Source of the DNA: JBOHBN01 sp050698355
Lineage (GTDB): Bacteria > Actinomycetota > Actinomycetes > Streptosporangiales > WHST01
Reading direction: 5' to 3'
Length of the DNA stretch: 11,012 bases
Assembly: GCA_050698355.1 (NCBI GenBank)
Contig: JBOHBN010000073.1
Span: 1 to 11,012, forward strand
Shown here: one piece after another, positions 5,472 through 10,801 of the stretch
Numbering within the stretch: the stretch's first letter is position 1
Layout of the letters: each line of letters opens with the position of its first letter
Program-made: the position numbers and the translations under genes
Notes under the pieces: generated by a model
What the model saw: only the letters and a program-made list of their open reading frames with translations
Told to the model about the DNA's origin: nothing
Databases searched by the model: none

Positions 5472-6905
5472 ATGGACGCCCCACGAGCCGCCGCGCTGTA
5501 CTGCCGCCTCTCCTACGCTCCGGACGGATCCCTGGAGAAGGTCGAGCGGCAAGAGGCCGACTGCCGCGCCCTCGCCGACCGGCTCAGCTGGAACATCGCA
5601 GGCGTCTACCCCGACAACTCCCGCTCCGCGTGGCAACGCAACCGTAAGCGCCCCGCGTGGGACGCGATGCTCGCCGCGATCGAAGCCGGCGACGTCGACG
5701 GGATCATCGTCTACCACGGCGACCGGCTGATCCGGCAGCCGTTCGACCTCGAGAGGCTGCTGAACCTCGCGAAGGACCGAGCGATCCAGCTCGCCGCACC
5801 ATCCGGTGTCCGCGACCTCACCAACCCCGAGCACCAGTTCATCCTGCGGATCGAAGCGGCGCAAGCCTGCAAGTCCTCCGACGACACGTCGCGGCGGGTG
5901 CTACGCGGCTGGCAGGCCCGCGCCGAGCGGGGTCGCGCCGTCGGCGGCGGGAAGCGCCCGTTCGGCTACGGGACACCGACTGGTGAGGACAGTCCGCGCA
6001 CCGGGAGGCCGCTGTACGACACGACGAAGCAGGTCCCCGAGGAGGCCGCAGTGCTGCGGGAAGCCGTCGAACGGCTCATGGCCGGCCAGTCTCAAGGCGG
6101 CGTGCTCGCCTGGATGAACACCGTGTCGACGACGTCGCAAGGCAACCGGTGGTCGAACAAGAGCCTGCACAACCTGCTCGTCTCGCCGCGGATCGCGGGC
6201 ATCGTCGACCACAAGGGCACCATGTACGAGGCCGTGTGGGACGGCATCGTCACGCCCGAGGAGTGGGAAGACGTCAAGACGATCCTGCGCGGCAACGCCG
6301 AGACGTGGCCGTACCAGGGGCGCGAGCGTCGCTACATGTTGTCCGGCGTCGCCGAATGTTCCGGCTGCAGCCACACGCTGCGTACCAAACCGTCAGGTGG
6401 ACGAAACCGTAAGACGGCTCGGCTGTACCACTGCGTGAACAAGGACTGCCCACACCCGGTGTCGCGGAACGTCGAGCACCTCGACGAGTACGTCACCGGC
6501 CGCGTCCTGCGCCGGTTGAACGAGCCCGACTTCGTCGCGTCGCTGCACGCCGACTCGACGACACCGGGGATCGGCGCGGAGATCACCACCCTGGAGCGGC
6601 GCAAGACCGAGGCGAAACAGACGCTGGAGAACCTCGCCGACCATCCCGAGGTGTCCGCCGAGCTCGTCGCGAAGTCACTCGCGTCGTTCGACGAGAAGAT
6701 CACGCAGTTGCGTAACCGGCTCGAAGCGACATCCCGGCAGCGGCTCCTGGCTCGGATGGCCGGCGTGACCCGCGAGCAGTGGGAAACCGAACCGGTCGAC
6801 GTGCAGGCCGAGACGGTGCGGGCGCTGTTCCACGTCGTGGTGCTGCCGGCGACGTGGCGCGGGCCGGGTTTCGACCCGAAGTCGGTGCGGATGGAGCGGC
6901 TCTAG
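5472..6905 (+). CDS. int: large serine integrase (site-specific recombinase), 477 aa
   Basis: This enzyme integrates the phage by recombining attP with attB through a Ser-linked DNA intermediate. The catalytic N-terminal domain (~6-150) has YCRLS with nucleophile Ser14 and Arg12, the ERQ motif (Arg26-Gln27) and HGDRLIR (Asp84, Arg85, Arg88). The Recombinase domain follows (~155-275, including GGGKRPFGYG and WSNKSLHNLLVSPRIAG). A zinc ribbon has Cys296, Cys299, Cys321 and Cys326 (CSGC and CVNKDC). A coiled-coil arm lies at ~365-425. The length is near that of compact phage integrases such as Bxb1's. The start is the first ATG after the promoter, which places Ser14 where expected. All key residues are present, so the enzyme is probably active. 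The stop overlaps the stop of the converging gene in the palindrome CTAG. Excision would need a directionality factor, not identified here. Confidence 0.96.
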   Translation: MDAPRAAALYCRLSYAPDGSLEKVERQEADCRALADRLSWNIAGVYPDNSRSAWQRNRKRPAWDAMLAAIEAGDVDGIIVYHGDRLIRQPFDLERLLNLAKDRAIQLAAPSGVRDLTNPEHQFILRIEAAQACKSSDDTSRRVLRGWQARAERGRAVGGGKRPFGYGTPTGEDSPRTGRPLYDTTKQVPEEAAVLREAVERLMAGQSQGGVLAWMNTVSTTSQGNRWSNKSLHNLLVSPRIAGIVDHKGTMYEAVWDGIVTPEEWEDVKTILRGNAETWPYQGRERRYMLSGVAECSGCSHTLRTKPSGGRNRKTARLYHCVNKDCPHPVSRNVEHLDEYVTGRVLRRLNEPDFVASLHADSTTPGIGAEITTLERRKTEAKQTLENLADHPEVSAELVAKSLASFDEKITQLRNRLEATSRQRLLARMAGVTREQWETEPVDVQAETVRALFHVVVLPATWRGPGFDPKSVRMERL

Positions 6906-7408
6906 CCGTCGCCGTTGCCTCGACGCATCGGATGCACTGTCGCCTCGCCGACGAGGCGTTCGTGCAGCGCCGATACCAGCTCGTGCATCTCCGGTACCTC
7001 GGCGATGCTGTCGCGTAGCTCGTGCATCTCCCGTGACTGGCGTTCGACGCTGCCGCGGAGTTCCTGCACCCCGGCGCGGATCTCGGGGATGTCGCGGCCG
7101 AGCGCCTGCCGCATCTCATTGAGCGCCTGCCCGGCCTCGCGCATGTCCGCGCTTATGGCGTGGGTGTCTTCGCGGATCTCGGCGCCAAGATGCTGACCGT
7201 GGGTCTGCTGCCGCTGGCCACGGCCGACGCGGTGCGCGATCCATACCGGGACGGCGACCATCAGGTAGATCAGCAGGACCGCGCCGGCGGTGTCGCCACC
7301 GGCGGTGTTCCCGGTCGCGTACTCGACGATCAGCCAGGCGATGAGCCCGAGCGTGGCGAGGATCGCGGCGGTCAGGGTGAGGCCCTGCCAGGTGAGGTTG
7401 ACGCGCAT
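6902..7408 (-). CDS. two-span membrane protein with long coiled coil, 168 aa
   Basis: From the ATG at 7408 the protein reads MRVNLTWQGLTLTAAILATL and has two predicted membrane helices (~9-29 and ~41-59). A basic stretch (HRVGRGQRQQ) follows, then a charged helical region (~70-153) with heptad-like spacing and a repeated MHEL element (128-131, 141-144). With both helices in the membrane, both ends would face the cytoplasm. It lies 13 bases after the repressor stop, so it is likely made from the same repressor mRNA in a lysogen. An alternative GTG at 7477 would overlap the repressor by 56 bases and add 23 residues. I recognise no family. A membrane protein co-expressed with a repressor suggests exclusion or another lysogen-stage function; this is inference. 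Confidence 0.7.
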   Translation of the reverse strand: MRVNLTWQGLTLTAAILATLGLIAWLIVEYATGNTAGGDTAGAVLLIYLMVAVPVWIAHRVGRGQRQQTHGQHLGAEIREDTHAISADMREAGQALNEMRQALGRDIPEIRAGVQELRGSVERQSREMHELRDSIAEVPEMHELVSALHERLVGEATVHPMRRGNGDG

Positions 7409-7421
7409 TGTGTGCGCGAGA

Positions 7422-7823
7422 TTACGCGCCCTTGCGCCGGTCGCGTGGTTCTTCTGGTTGCGACTGAGTCTCGTCACGCTCCGTGACGCGTTTGAGGTCT
7501 TGCAGCATCGCGATCGTCTCGTCGATGCGGCGGCTCACCTCGGCCGGGCTGAGCTGACGCGGTGCATCCCTGCTGCTATCGGATACCGCATTAGCGTCCG
7601 TCGGGTCGCCGCCGTCGAGGATGGCGTCGACGCTGCCGTGTTTCCAGCCCAGCGCGTCCTCAAGACGGTACTTATTGAGGACGCTAGGTGCGTTCCGACC
7701 TCGGCGAATATTCCGCAGTGTCACGTCGGCGATGCCCACGCTGGCGGCTAGGTCCTTCCAGTCCAGACCTAGCTCAAGCCGACGTTGCTCTATCGACTGG
7801 TCGAGTCTCTCGTGCTGTCGCAT
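7422..7823 (-). CDS. HTH (XRE-type) phage repressor, 133 aa
   Basis: The N-terminal ~65 residues form a Cro/CI-type helix-turn-helix: IEQRRLELGLDWKDLAASVG followed by IADVTLRNIRRGRNAPS, with the recognition helix around IADVTLRNIRRG (31-42). The sequence KYRLEDALGWKHGSVDAILDG matches the end of this domain in many actinobacterial regulators. The C-terminal part is a flexible linker, a short helix (SPAEVSRRIDETIAMLQDLKRV, ~92-113) probably for dimerisation, and a charged tail. There is no LexA-like protease domain, so RecA-driven self-cleavage is not expected. It diverges from the Cro-like gene across 93 bases containing two palindromes and a promoter of its own. The start ATG is nearly at the predicted transcription start. 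By position it is the likely immunity repressor. Confidence 0.85.
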   Translation of the reverse strand: MRQHERLDQSIEQRRLELGLDWKDLAASVGIADVTLRNIRRGRNAPSVLNKYRLEDALGWKHGSVDAILDGGDPTDANAVSDSSRDAPRQLSPAEVSRRIDETIAMLQDLKRVTERDETQSQPEEPRDRRKGA

Positions 7824-7831
7824 CTAGACGC

Positions 7832-7860
7832 AATGTAGCGCCAATTAGCGCAAGTAACAA
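7832..7860 (-). promoter_or_regulatory. repressor promoter, leaderless type
   Basis: On the minus strand TTGTTA (7860-7855) and TACATT (7837-7832) are separated by exactly 17 bases, each matching 4 of 6 consensus bases. The -10 ends 8 bases before the repressor ATG, so the mRNA would begin at or next to the start codon. No ribosome site exists. A palindrome fills most of the spacer, suggesting autoregulation. Confidence 0.6.
7838..7851. promoter_or_regulatory. candidate operator inside the repressor promoter spacer
   Basis: GCGCCAATTAGCGC is a 14-bp palindrome with one mismatched pair, centred between 7844 and 7845. It lies exactly between the -35 and -10 of the repressor promoter. It also contains TAGCGC as a 10-bp-spaced direct repeat starting at 7837. 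A second imperfect palindrome, GCATCTAGACGC (7820-7831), spans the repressor start with its centre 19 bp away. Confidence 0.5.
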
Positions 7861-7875
7861 GAGGAACTGTCCTCT
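7860..7875. promoter_or_regulatory. candidate operator between divergent promoters
   Basis: AGAGGA (7860-7865) and TCCTCT (7870-7875) form a perfect 6-bp inverted repeat with 4 bases between. It lies upstream of both divergent promoters, touching the repressor -35 and ending 5 bases before the Cro-like promoter -35. The place and the symmetry fit a site for a dimeric regulator. Confidence 0.5.
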
Positions 7876-7880
7876 ACTCC

Positions 7881-7909
7881 TTGCATACGCCGTGCGAGAG
7901 CGTTATTGT
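7881..7909 (+). promoter_or_regulatory. early promoter for the Cro-like operon, leaderless type
   Basis: TTGCAT (7881-7886) and TATTGT (7904-7909) are separated by exactly 17 bases. The -10 ends 7 bases before the ATG at 7917, so transcription would start at or beside that codon. There is no ribosome site. The weak -35 fits a promoter whose output is tuned by a regulator. Confidence 0.5.
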
Positions 7910-7916
7910 GCGATGC

Positions 7917-8129
7917 ATGGCGACAGACAACGTTCGAGAGCAGCGCCTACGCCGCGGGTGGACGCTCGACGACCTGGCTCGGCGGTGTGGCGAGAACGGC
8001 GTACCTACCGCCGTGTCGACCATCGGCCGCATCGAGCGTGGCGTGCAGGCACCGCGCCCCCGCCTCCGCAAGCTCCTCGCCGAGCTTCTTGCGCTCGACG
8101 TCACCGACTTCGAGAAGGAGGCCAGCTGA
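7917..8129 (+). CDS. Cro-like HTH regulator, 70 aa
   Basis: I chose the ATG at 7917, which the promoter spacing predicts as a leaderless start; the frame is open further upstream, but those residues overlap the promoter. Nearly the whole protein is one XRE-type domain: VREQRLRRGWTLDDLARRCG (6-25), then VPTAVSTIGRIERGVQAPRP with the recognition helix around VSTIGRIERG, then RLRKLLAELLALDVTDF. It is the first gene of the early operon and faces the repressor across the control region, the classic place for Cro. It probably represses the repressor gene and tunes the early promoter. The HTH call is firm; the Cro role is inferred from context. Its stop overlaps the next start (TGATG). Confidence 0.85.
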   Translation: MATDNVREQRLRRGWTLDDLARRCGENGVPTAVSTIGRIERGVQAPRPRLRKLLAELLALDVTDFEKEAS

Positions 8130-8239
8130 TGCCCCGCCACGACGGCAACACCCCGAACCGCAACCGCAAGCACAACCGCGGCCACCGGATGAAGAGGAAG
8201 ACGAAGGCGCAGCGTCGGCAGAAGGCGAGTGCGCGATGA
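8129..8239 (+). CDS. very basic 36-aa peptide
   Basis: The ATG shares one base with the Cro-like stop (TGATG) and has a strong ribosome site inside that gene's end (GAAGGAGG, 8114-8121). The peptide starts MPRHDGNTPNRNRKHNRGHR and ends in a run of Lys, Arg and Gln; 14 of its 36 residues are Lys or Arg and only one is acidic. It has no membrane segment or known motif. Such composition suggests nucleic-acid contact, but it may just be an unfolded peptide. The good ribosome site and the overlaps at both ends make it a believable gene. Confidence 0.6.
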   Translation: MPRHDGNTPNRNRKHNRGHRMKRKTKAQRRQKASAR

Positions 8240-8376
8240 GCGACCACTACCCGAGCTACCTCTGGATGGCCGACGACGGCCGCAAGGACGGCAATACCCA
8301 GAAGAGCAAGCCGCAGCCTCAGAACCCCAAGCCGCCCAAGGGCGGCAGCAAGCAAGGCGACAAGGCGAACAAATGA
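8236..8376 (+). CDS. 46-aa hydrophilic peptide
   Basis: The ATG overlaps the preceding stop (ATGA). The sequence starts MSDHYPSYLWMADDGRKDGN, with aromatic residues at the front, and turns into a Lys/Pro/Gln/Gly-rich tail (KPQPQNPKPPKGG) that is probably disordered. No family is recognised. Overlap at both ends with neighbours supports a translated gene. Its function is unknown; like many early-operon mini-proteins it could bind a host protein. Confidence 0.5.
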   Translation: MSDHYPSYLWMADDGRKDGNTQKSKPQPQNPKPPKGGSKQGDKANK

Positions 8377-8516
8377 GCCTCTGCCGCACCAACGAGGAGT
8401 GCTTCAACGCGGGCTGGGCCGACGGCGAGGACGACGAGCCGATGACGCAGCAGGAGATCGAGCGGATGCTCGCGCTGCACGGCCGGTACCTACGACCGGA
8501 AGAGGTGGCCTCGTGA
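8373..8516 (+). CDS. 47-aa acidic phage peptide
   Basis: The ATG overlaps the preceding stop (ATGA). The peptide MSLCRTNEECFNAGWADGED is followed by a helical charged part (PMTQQEIERMLALHGRYLRP). The two Cys (4 and 10) are too few for a zinc site. The FNAGWADGEDD segment resembles short motifs of small phage proteins, from memory only. It ends in a GTGA overlap with the ParB-like gene, so it is translated with it. Its function is unknown. Confidence 0.55.
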   Translation: MSLCRTNEECFNAGWADGEDDEPMTQQEIERMLALHGRYLRPEEVAS

Positions 8517-9034
8517 AACTCGACGCGATCACCGTCACCGGCCGACACCGGCACAGCATGGGCGACATCGCGGGACTCGCCGAGTCGATGAACACTGTCG
8601 GGCTGCTTCAGCCTGTGGTCGTCACCAGCGACGGCGCCCTTGTCGCCGGCGCCCGCAGGCTCGCTGCAGCGCGATCCCTCGGCTGGGACGAGGTGCCCGC
8701 CCACGTCGTCGAGACGCTCGACGATGCCGCCGCGCTGCTGCGGGCCGAGCGGGACGAGAACACCTGCCGGAAGGACTTCACCCCGTCCGAGGAGTACGCG
8801 CTGTATCAGGCGCTGCTGGAGCTGGAGAAGCCGAAAGCAAAGGAGCGGCAGTCTGAGGGCGCGAGGGTGGGGAAAGTTTCCACACCCTCCAGCCGAACCG
8901 TGATCCGCATGGTCGACGACGGTCGCCTCAACGCCGCGCAGAAGTTCCCCGGCGAGACCGGCCCCTACCTGTTCGACCGCGCCGACGTGGAGGCCCTCGC
9001 CGCCCGCCAGGCGGACGAGAAGGACGCGTCGTGA
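8513..9034 (+). CDS. ParB-like nuclease/CTPase-fold protein with C-terminal wHTH-like segment, 173 aa
   Basis: The GTG at 8513 overlaps the previous stop. Residues ~5-100 follow the ParB/Srx N-terminal fold: GLLQPVVVTSDGALVAGARR (30-49), RSLGWDEVPAHVV (54-66), ENTCR (82-86), then FTPSEEYALYQALLELEKPK. The GxRR and ENxxR pieces are in the places used by ParB proteins to hold CTP, though the usual GERR has Ala47 in place of Glu. Residues ~125-162 (SSRTVIRMVDDGRLNAAQKF, then FDRADVEALAA) read like the second half of a winged-helix excisionase/MerR-type domain. The usual ParB central HTH is missing. It could be a phage ParB-like regulator or DNA-binding accessory. Nuclease activity is not shown. 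Confidence 0.75.
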   Translation: MKLDAITVTGRHRHSMGDIAGLAESMNTVGLLQPVVVTSDGALVAGARRLAAARSLGWDEVPAHVVETLDDAAALLRAERDENTCRKDFTPSEEYALYQALLELEKPKAKERQSEGARVGKVSTPSSRTVIRMVDDGRLNAAQKFPGETGPYLFDRADVEALAARQADEKDAS

Positions 9035-9753
9035 GCGGCGAGCTCATCGCGAACCCGCGTCGTCTGACCGAGCGGATCAAGACTCATATCGCGTCGGTGC
9101 AGCAGTCGCTGGACGAGCTGGTCGAGCTGATCGCCGAGGCGTACGACGGTCGGGTCTGGGAGCCGCTCGGCTACAGCGACTGGGACTCCTACATCCGGGC
9201 CGAGTTCTACTCGGTGGGGCGCCTGAGGCTCACCCGAGACGAGCGCCGCGACCTAGTGGTCGGCCTGCGGTCGCAGGGTATGTCGACGCGAGCGATCGGT
9301 ACCGCGCTCGGGGTGAGCCATACCGAGGTCCAACGGTCAGGTGGAACAAATGTGCCACCTGCTCCGGTGACCGGTCTCGACGGCAAGGAGTACGAGCCGG
9401 TCCAGGTCCAGCACTCCACGACGACCACGGAGAAGACGACCGAGACGCAAGCCCCGGTGATGGTGAACCCTGCTACGGGCGAGGTAGTCGACGAGACGCA
9501 ACCGAGCGAGGCCGTCACGGACTATCTGGAGTCCGACGCGGAATACAAGCGCGCCCAGTACATCCACGAGTTCATGAAGGTGCGCACCCGTTCCGACGAC
9601 TTTATGGAGTTCGAGCCGGAGAAGATCGCCGCCTGCGCCGACCTCGAGGTCGGCGAGTTCGTCGACAACTACCTGATCAGGGTCCGTACCTGGACCGAGC
9701 GGTTTCACGCCGCCGTGGGCGGCCTGCGCGTGGTCAATGGAGGAAGGCAGTGA
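9031..9753 (+). CDS. HTH DNA-binding protein, 240 aa
   Basis: The GTG at 9031 overlaps the ParB-like stop (GTGA). Residues ~10-65 are a helical domain with WEPLGYSDWDSYIRAEFYSV. A helix-turn-helix follows at ~69-102 (RDERRDLVVGLRSQGMSTRA, then IGTALGVSHTEVQRS), of the type found in ParB/KorB-like and other actinophage regulators. The motif VTGLDGKEYEP (~113-123) is, from memory, a frequent tag of actinophage and actinobacterial mobile-element HTH proteins. A Thr/Glu-rich linker then leads to a C-terminal helical domain (~165-235). Next to a ParB-like gene it may form part of a DNA-binding pair controlling replication or transcription. The HTH is confident; the role is not known. Confidence 0.75.
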   Translation: MSGELIANPRRLTERIKTHIASVQQSLDELVELIAEAYDGRVWEPLGYSDWDSYIRAEFYSVGRLRLTRDERRDLVVGLRSQGMSTRAIGTALGVSHTEVQRSGGTNVPPAPVTGLDGKEYEPVQVQHSTTTTEKTTETQAPVMVNPATGEVVDETQPSEAVTDYLESDAEYKRAQYIHEFMKVRTRSDDFMEFEPEKIAACADLEVGEFVDNYLIRVRTWTERFHAAVGGLRVVNGGRQ

Positions 9754-10274
9754 ACAAGCAGAGCTGGAGCGACGACGACCGGATCGAGTTCGATGCGCTC
9801 GTAACCGAGGCCCTCAAAGAGTCCCGAGTCGCCGACCGGATCGATGTCTTCCTGACGGGACTCGATGACGCCGGGCAGGCGCAACGGTTCTGGGCCCTCG
9901 ACGTGGTGACCCACGTTCGTCGCACCGGTATCGACCGCCTTCTCGGTAGAGAACAAGAGGTCCGTCGTCCTCGGGTTGCAGTCGGCCATGACGGCAAGGT
10001 CATCGGCAAGGCTCCCCGTGAGGTCGGCCGGACCGTTCGGGACGAGCAGGGCAAACCTACCTACCACCGGGCGATCTTCGACTACCTCACCTGGCAGGAG
10101 CTGCGCGACCGCATCGACGAGTACCAGCGCAATCAGCACGCGCTCGGCGTGGACATCCATGCCATACGCAAGCTGCTCCATCTAGAAGAACTCGTGCCGT
10201 CGGCTACGAATCCCGCCGAGGCCTGCGCCGTGCTCGGCACCACAGTCGAGGAGTTCTTGGCCTCGACTGCCTAG
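9750..10274 (+). CDS. conserved phage-type protein, 174 aa
   Basis: The GTG at 9750 overlaps the previous stop and has GGAGGAAGG upstream (9738-9746). The protein starts MNKQSWSDDDRIEFDALVTE and is mainly helical. It has one beta-like hairpin (RRPRVAVGHDGKVIGKAPRE) in the middle, then FDYLTWQELRDRIDEYQRN and a C-terminal segment with LVPSATNPAEACAVLGTTVEEFL. That C-terminal pattern, from memory, recurs in actinophage proteins of unknown function located in early operons near ParB-like and HTH genes. There is no catalytic motif or membrane segment. As the last gene before a hairpin-rich gap it may close the first part of the early operon. Confidence 0.65.
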   Translation: MNKQSWSDDDRIEFDALVTEALKESRVADRIDVFLTGLDDAGQAQRFWALDVVTHVRRTGIDRLLGREQEVRRPRVAVGHDGKVIGKAPREVGRTVRDEQGKPTYHRAIFDYLTWQELRDRIDEYQRNQHALGVDIHAIRKLLHLEELVPSATNPAEACAVLGTTVEEFLASTA

Positions 10275-10281
10275 ACCCCGA

Positions 10282-10385
10282 CGGCGGTCCTGCGTGACCC
10301 CCGAGCACCGGGACCGCCGCCGGCTCCACAACAACACCAGACAAGCCGAAAGCCCCCAAGCCGCGGCCAAGCGCATCGGGGGCTT
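10282..10385 (+). repeat. three consecutive inverted repeats in a 132-bp gap
   Basis: Between the 174-aa gene and the next start lie three stem-loops in a row. The first is CGGCGGTCC/GGACCGCCG (10282-10290 with 10311-10319, 20-base loop, extra GTG/CAC pairing inside). The second is CGGCT/AGCCG (10321-10325 with 10344-10348). The third is AAGCCCCC/GGGGGCTT (10350-10357 with 10378-10385). No T-run follows any of them. They could be weak or factor-assisted terminators, an mRNA processing or stability element, or a binding region. No gene is visible in this gap. Confidence 0.65.
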
Positions 10386-10406
10386 CCAACCGGAAGAAGG
10401 CTATCA

Positions 10407-10601
10407 ATGACCGAACTCGAATGGCGCAGGCAGGCGATCGAACAGTGCGTCGAGCGGATCCGCGGCTACGGGTGGCTCACCGACACCGTCGACGAGCAGA
10501 TCCTCGACCGCGAAATCCACCTCACCGTGCACCGGCTCATCAACGGTGAACTCGCCGCCGCGGTCGACGGCGACAAGCACGAGCCGAAAGCCACCTCATG
10601 A
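10407..10601 (+). CDS. small helical protein, 64 aa (paralogue of next gene)
   Basis: The ATG at 10407 has GGAAGAAGG upstream (10392-10400). The protein starts MTELEWRRQAIEQCVERIRG and continues YGWLTDTVDEQILDREIHLT, ending in a charged tail. It looks wholly helical, with no known motif. It aligns by eye with the next gene: RR, then V-x-R near residue 16, G-x-L, QI and ELAAA in the same order. An early duplication is likely. Its function is unknown. It overlaps the next gene by ATGA and starts a new run of genes after the hairpin gap. Confidence 0.6.
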   Translation: MTELEWRRQAIEQCVERIRGYGWLTDTVDEQILDREIHLTVHRLINGELAAAVDGDKHEPKATS

Positions 10602-10801
10602 CGGCGCCACGGACGGCGAACCCGGAACGGCGCAGGGTGCTACAGACGTTCGTTGACCGACTCGGCGAACACGGGCTCCTTGAGGGTCAGTTCACGAAGC
10701 AGATCGACCCGGACGGCAAGATCGTCGAGTCGCTGATCAGCTTCGCCGTCGCCGACCTGATGGACGCCGAACTCGCCGCAGCGAAGGCGGTCGTGTCGTG
10801 A
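10598..10801 (+). CDS. small helical protein, 67 aa (paralogue of previous gene)
   Basis: The ATG overlaps the preceding stop (ATGA). The protein reads MTAPRTANPERRRVLQTFVD, then RLGEHGLLEGQFTKQIDPDG and SFAVADLMDAELAAAKAV. It shares with its neighbour the order RR..L, V-x-R, G-x-L, QI and ELAAA, with a five-residue insertion in the middle. No catalytic or metal-binding motif is seen. The pair could form a heterodimer, but nothing in the sequence proves it. The stop overlaps the next start (GTGA). Confidence 0.6.
   Translation: MTAPRTANPERRRVLQTFVDRLGEHGLLEGQFTKQIDPDGKIVESLISFAVADLMDAELAAAKAVVS

Noticed and set aside
5208..5864. Open minus-strand frame extending the lipoprotein far upstream
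   Set aside because: It runs across the control region and into the integrase in antisense and would bury the lipoprotein signal; the start at 5207 is far better.
6915..7751. Plus-strand frames opposite the membrane protein and repressor
   Set aside because: They are shadow frames of the well-supported minus-strand genes, with no recognisable domain.
7688..8128. Upstream extension of the 36-aa gene frame through the control region
   Set aside because: It would run antisense to the repressor and through the divergent promoters; the ATG at 8129 has a strong ribosome site and the typical overlap.
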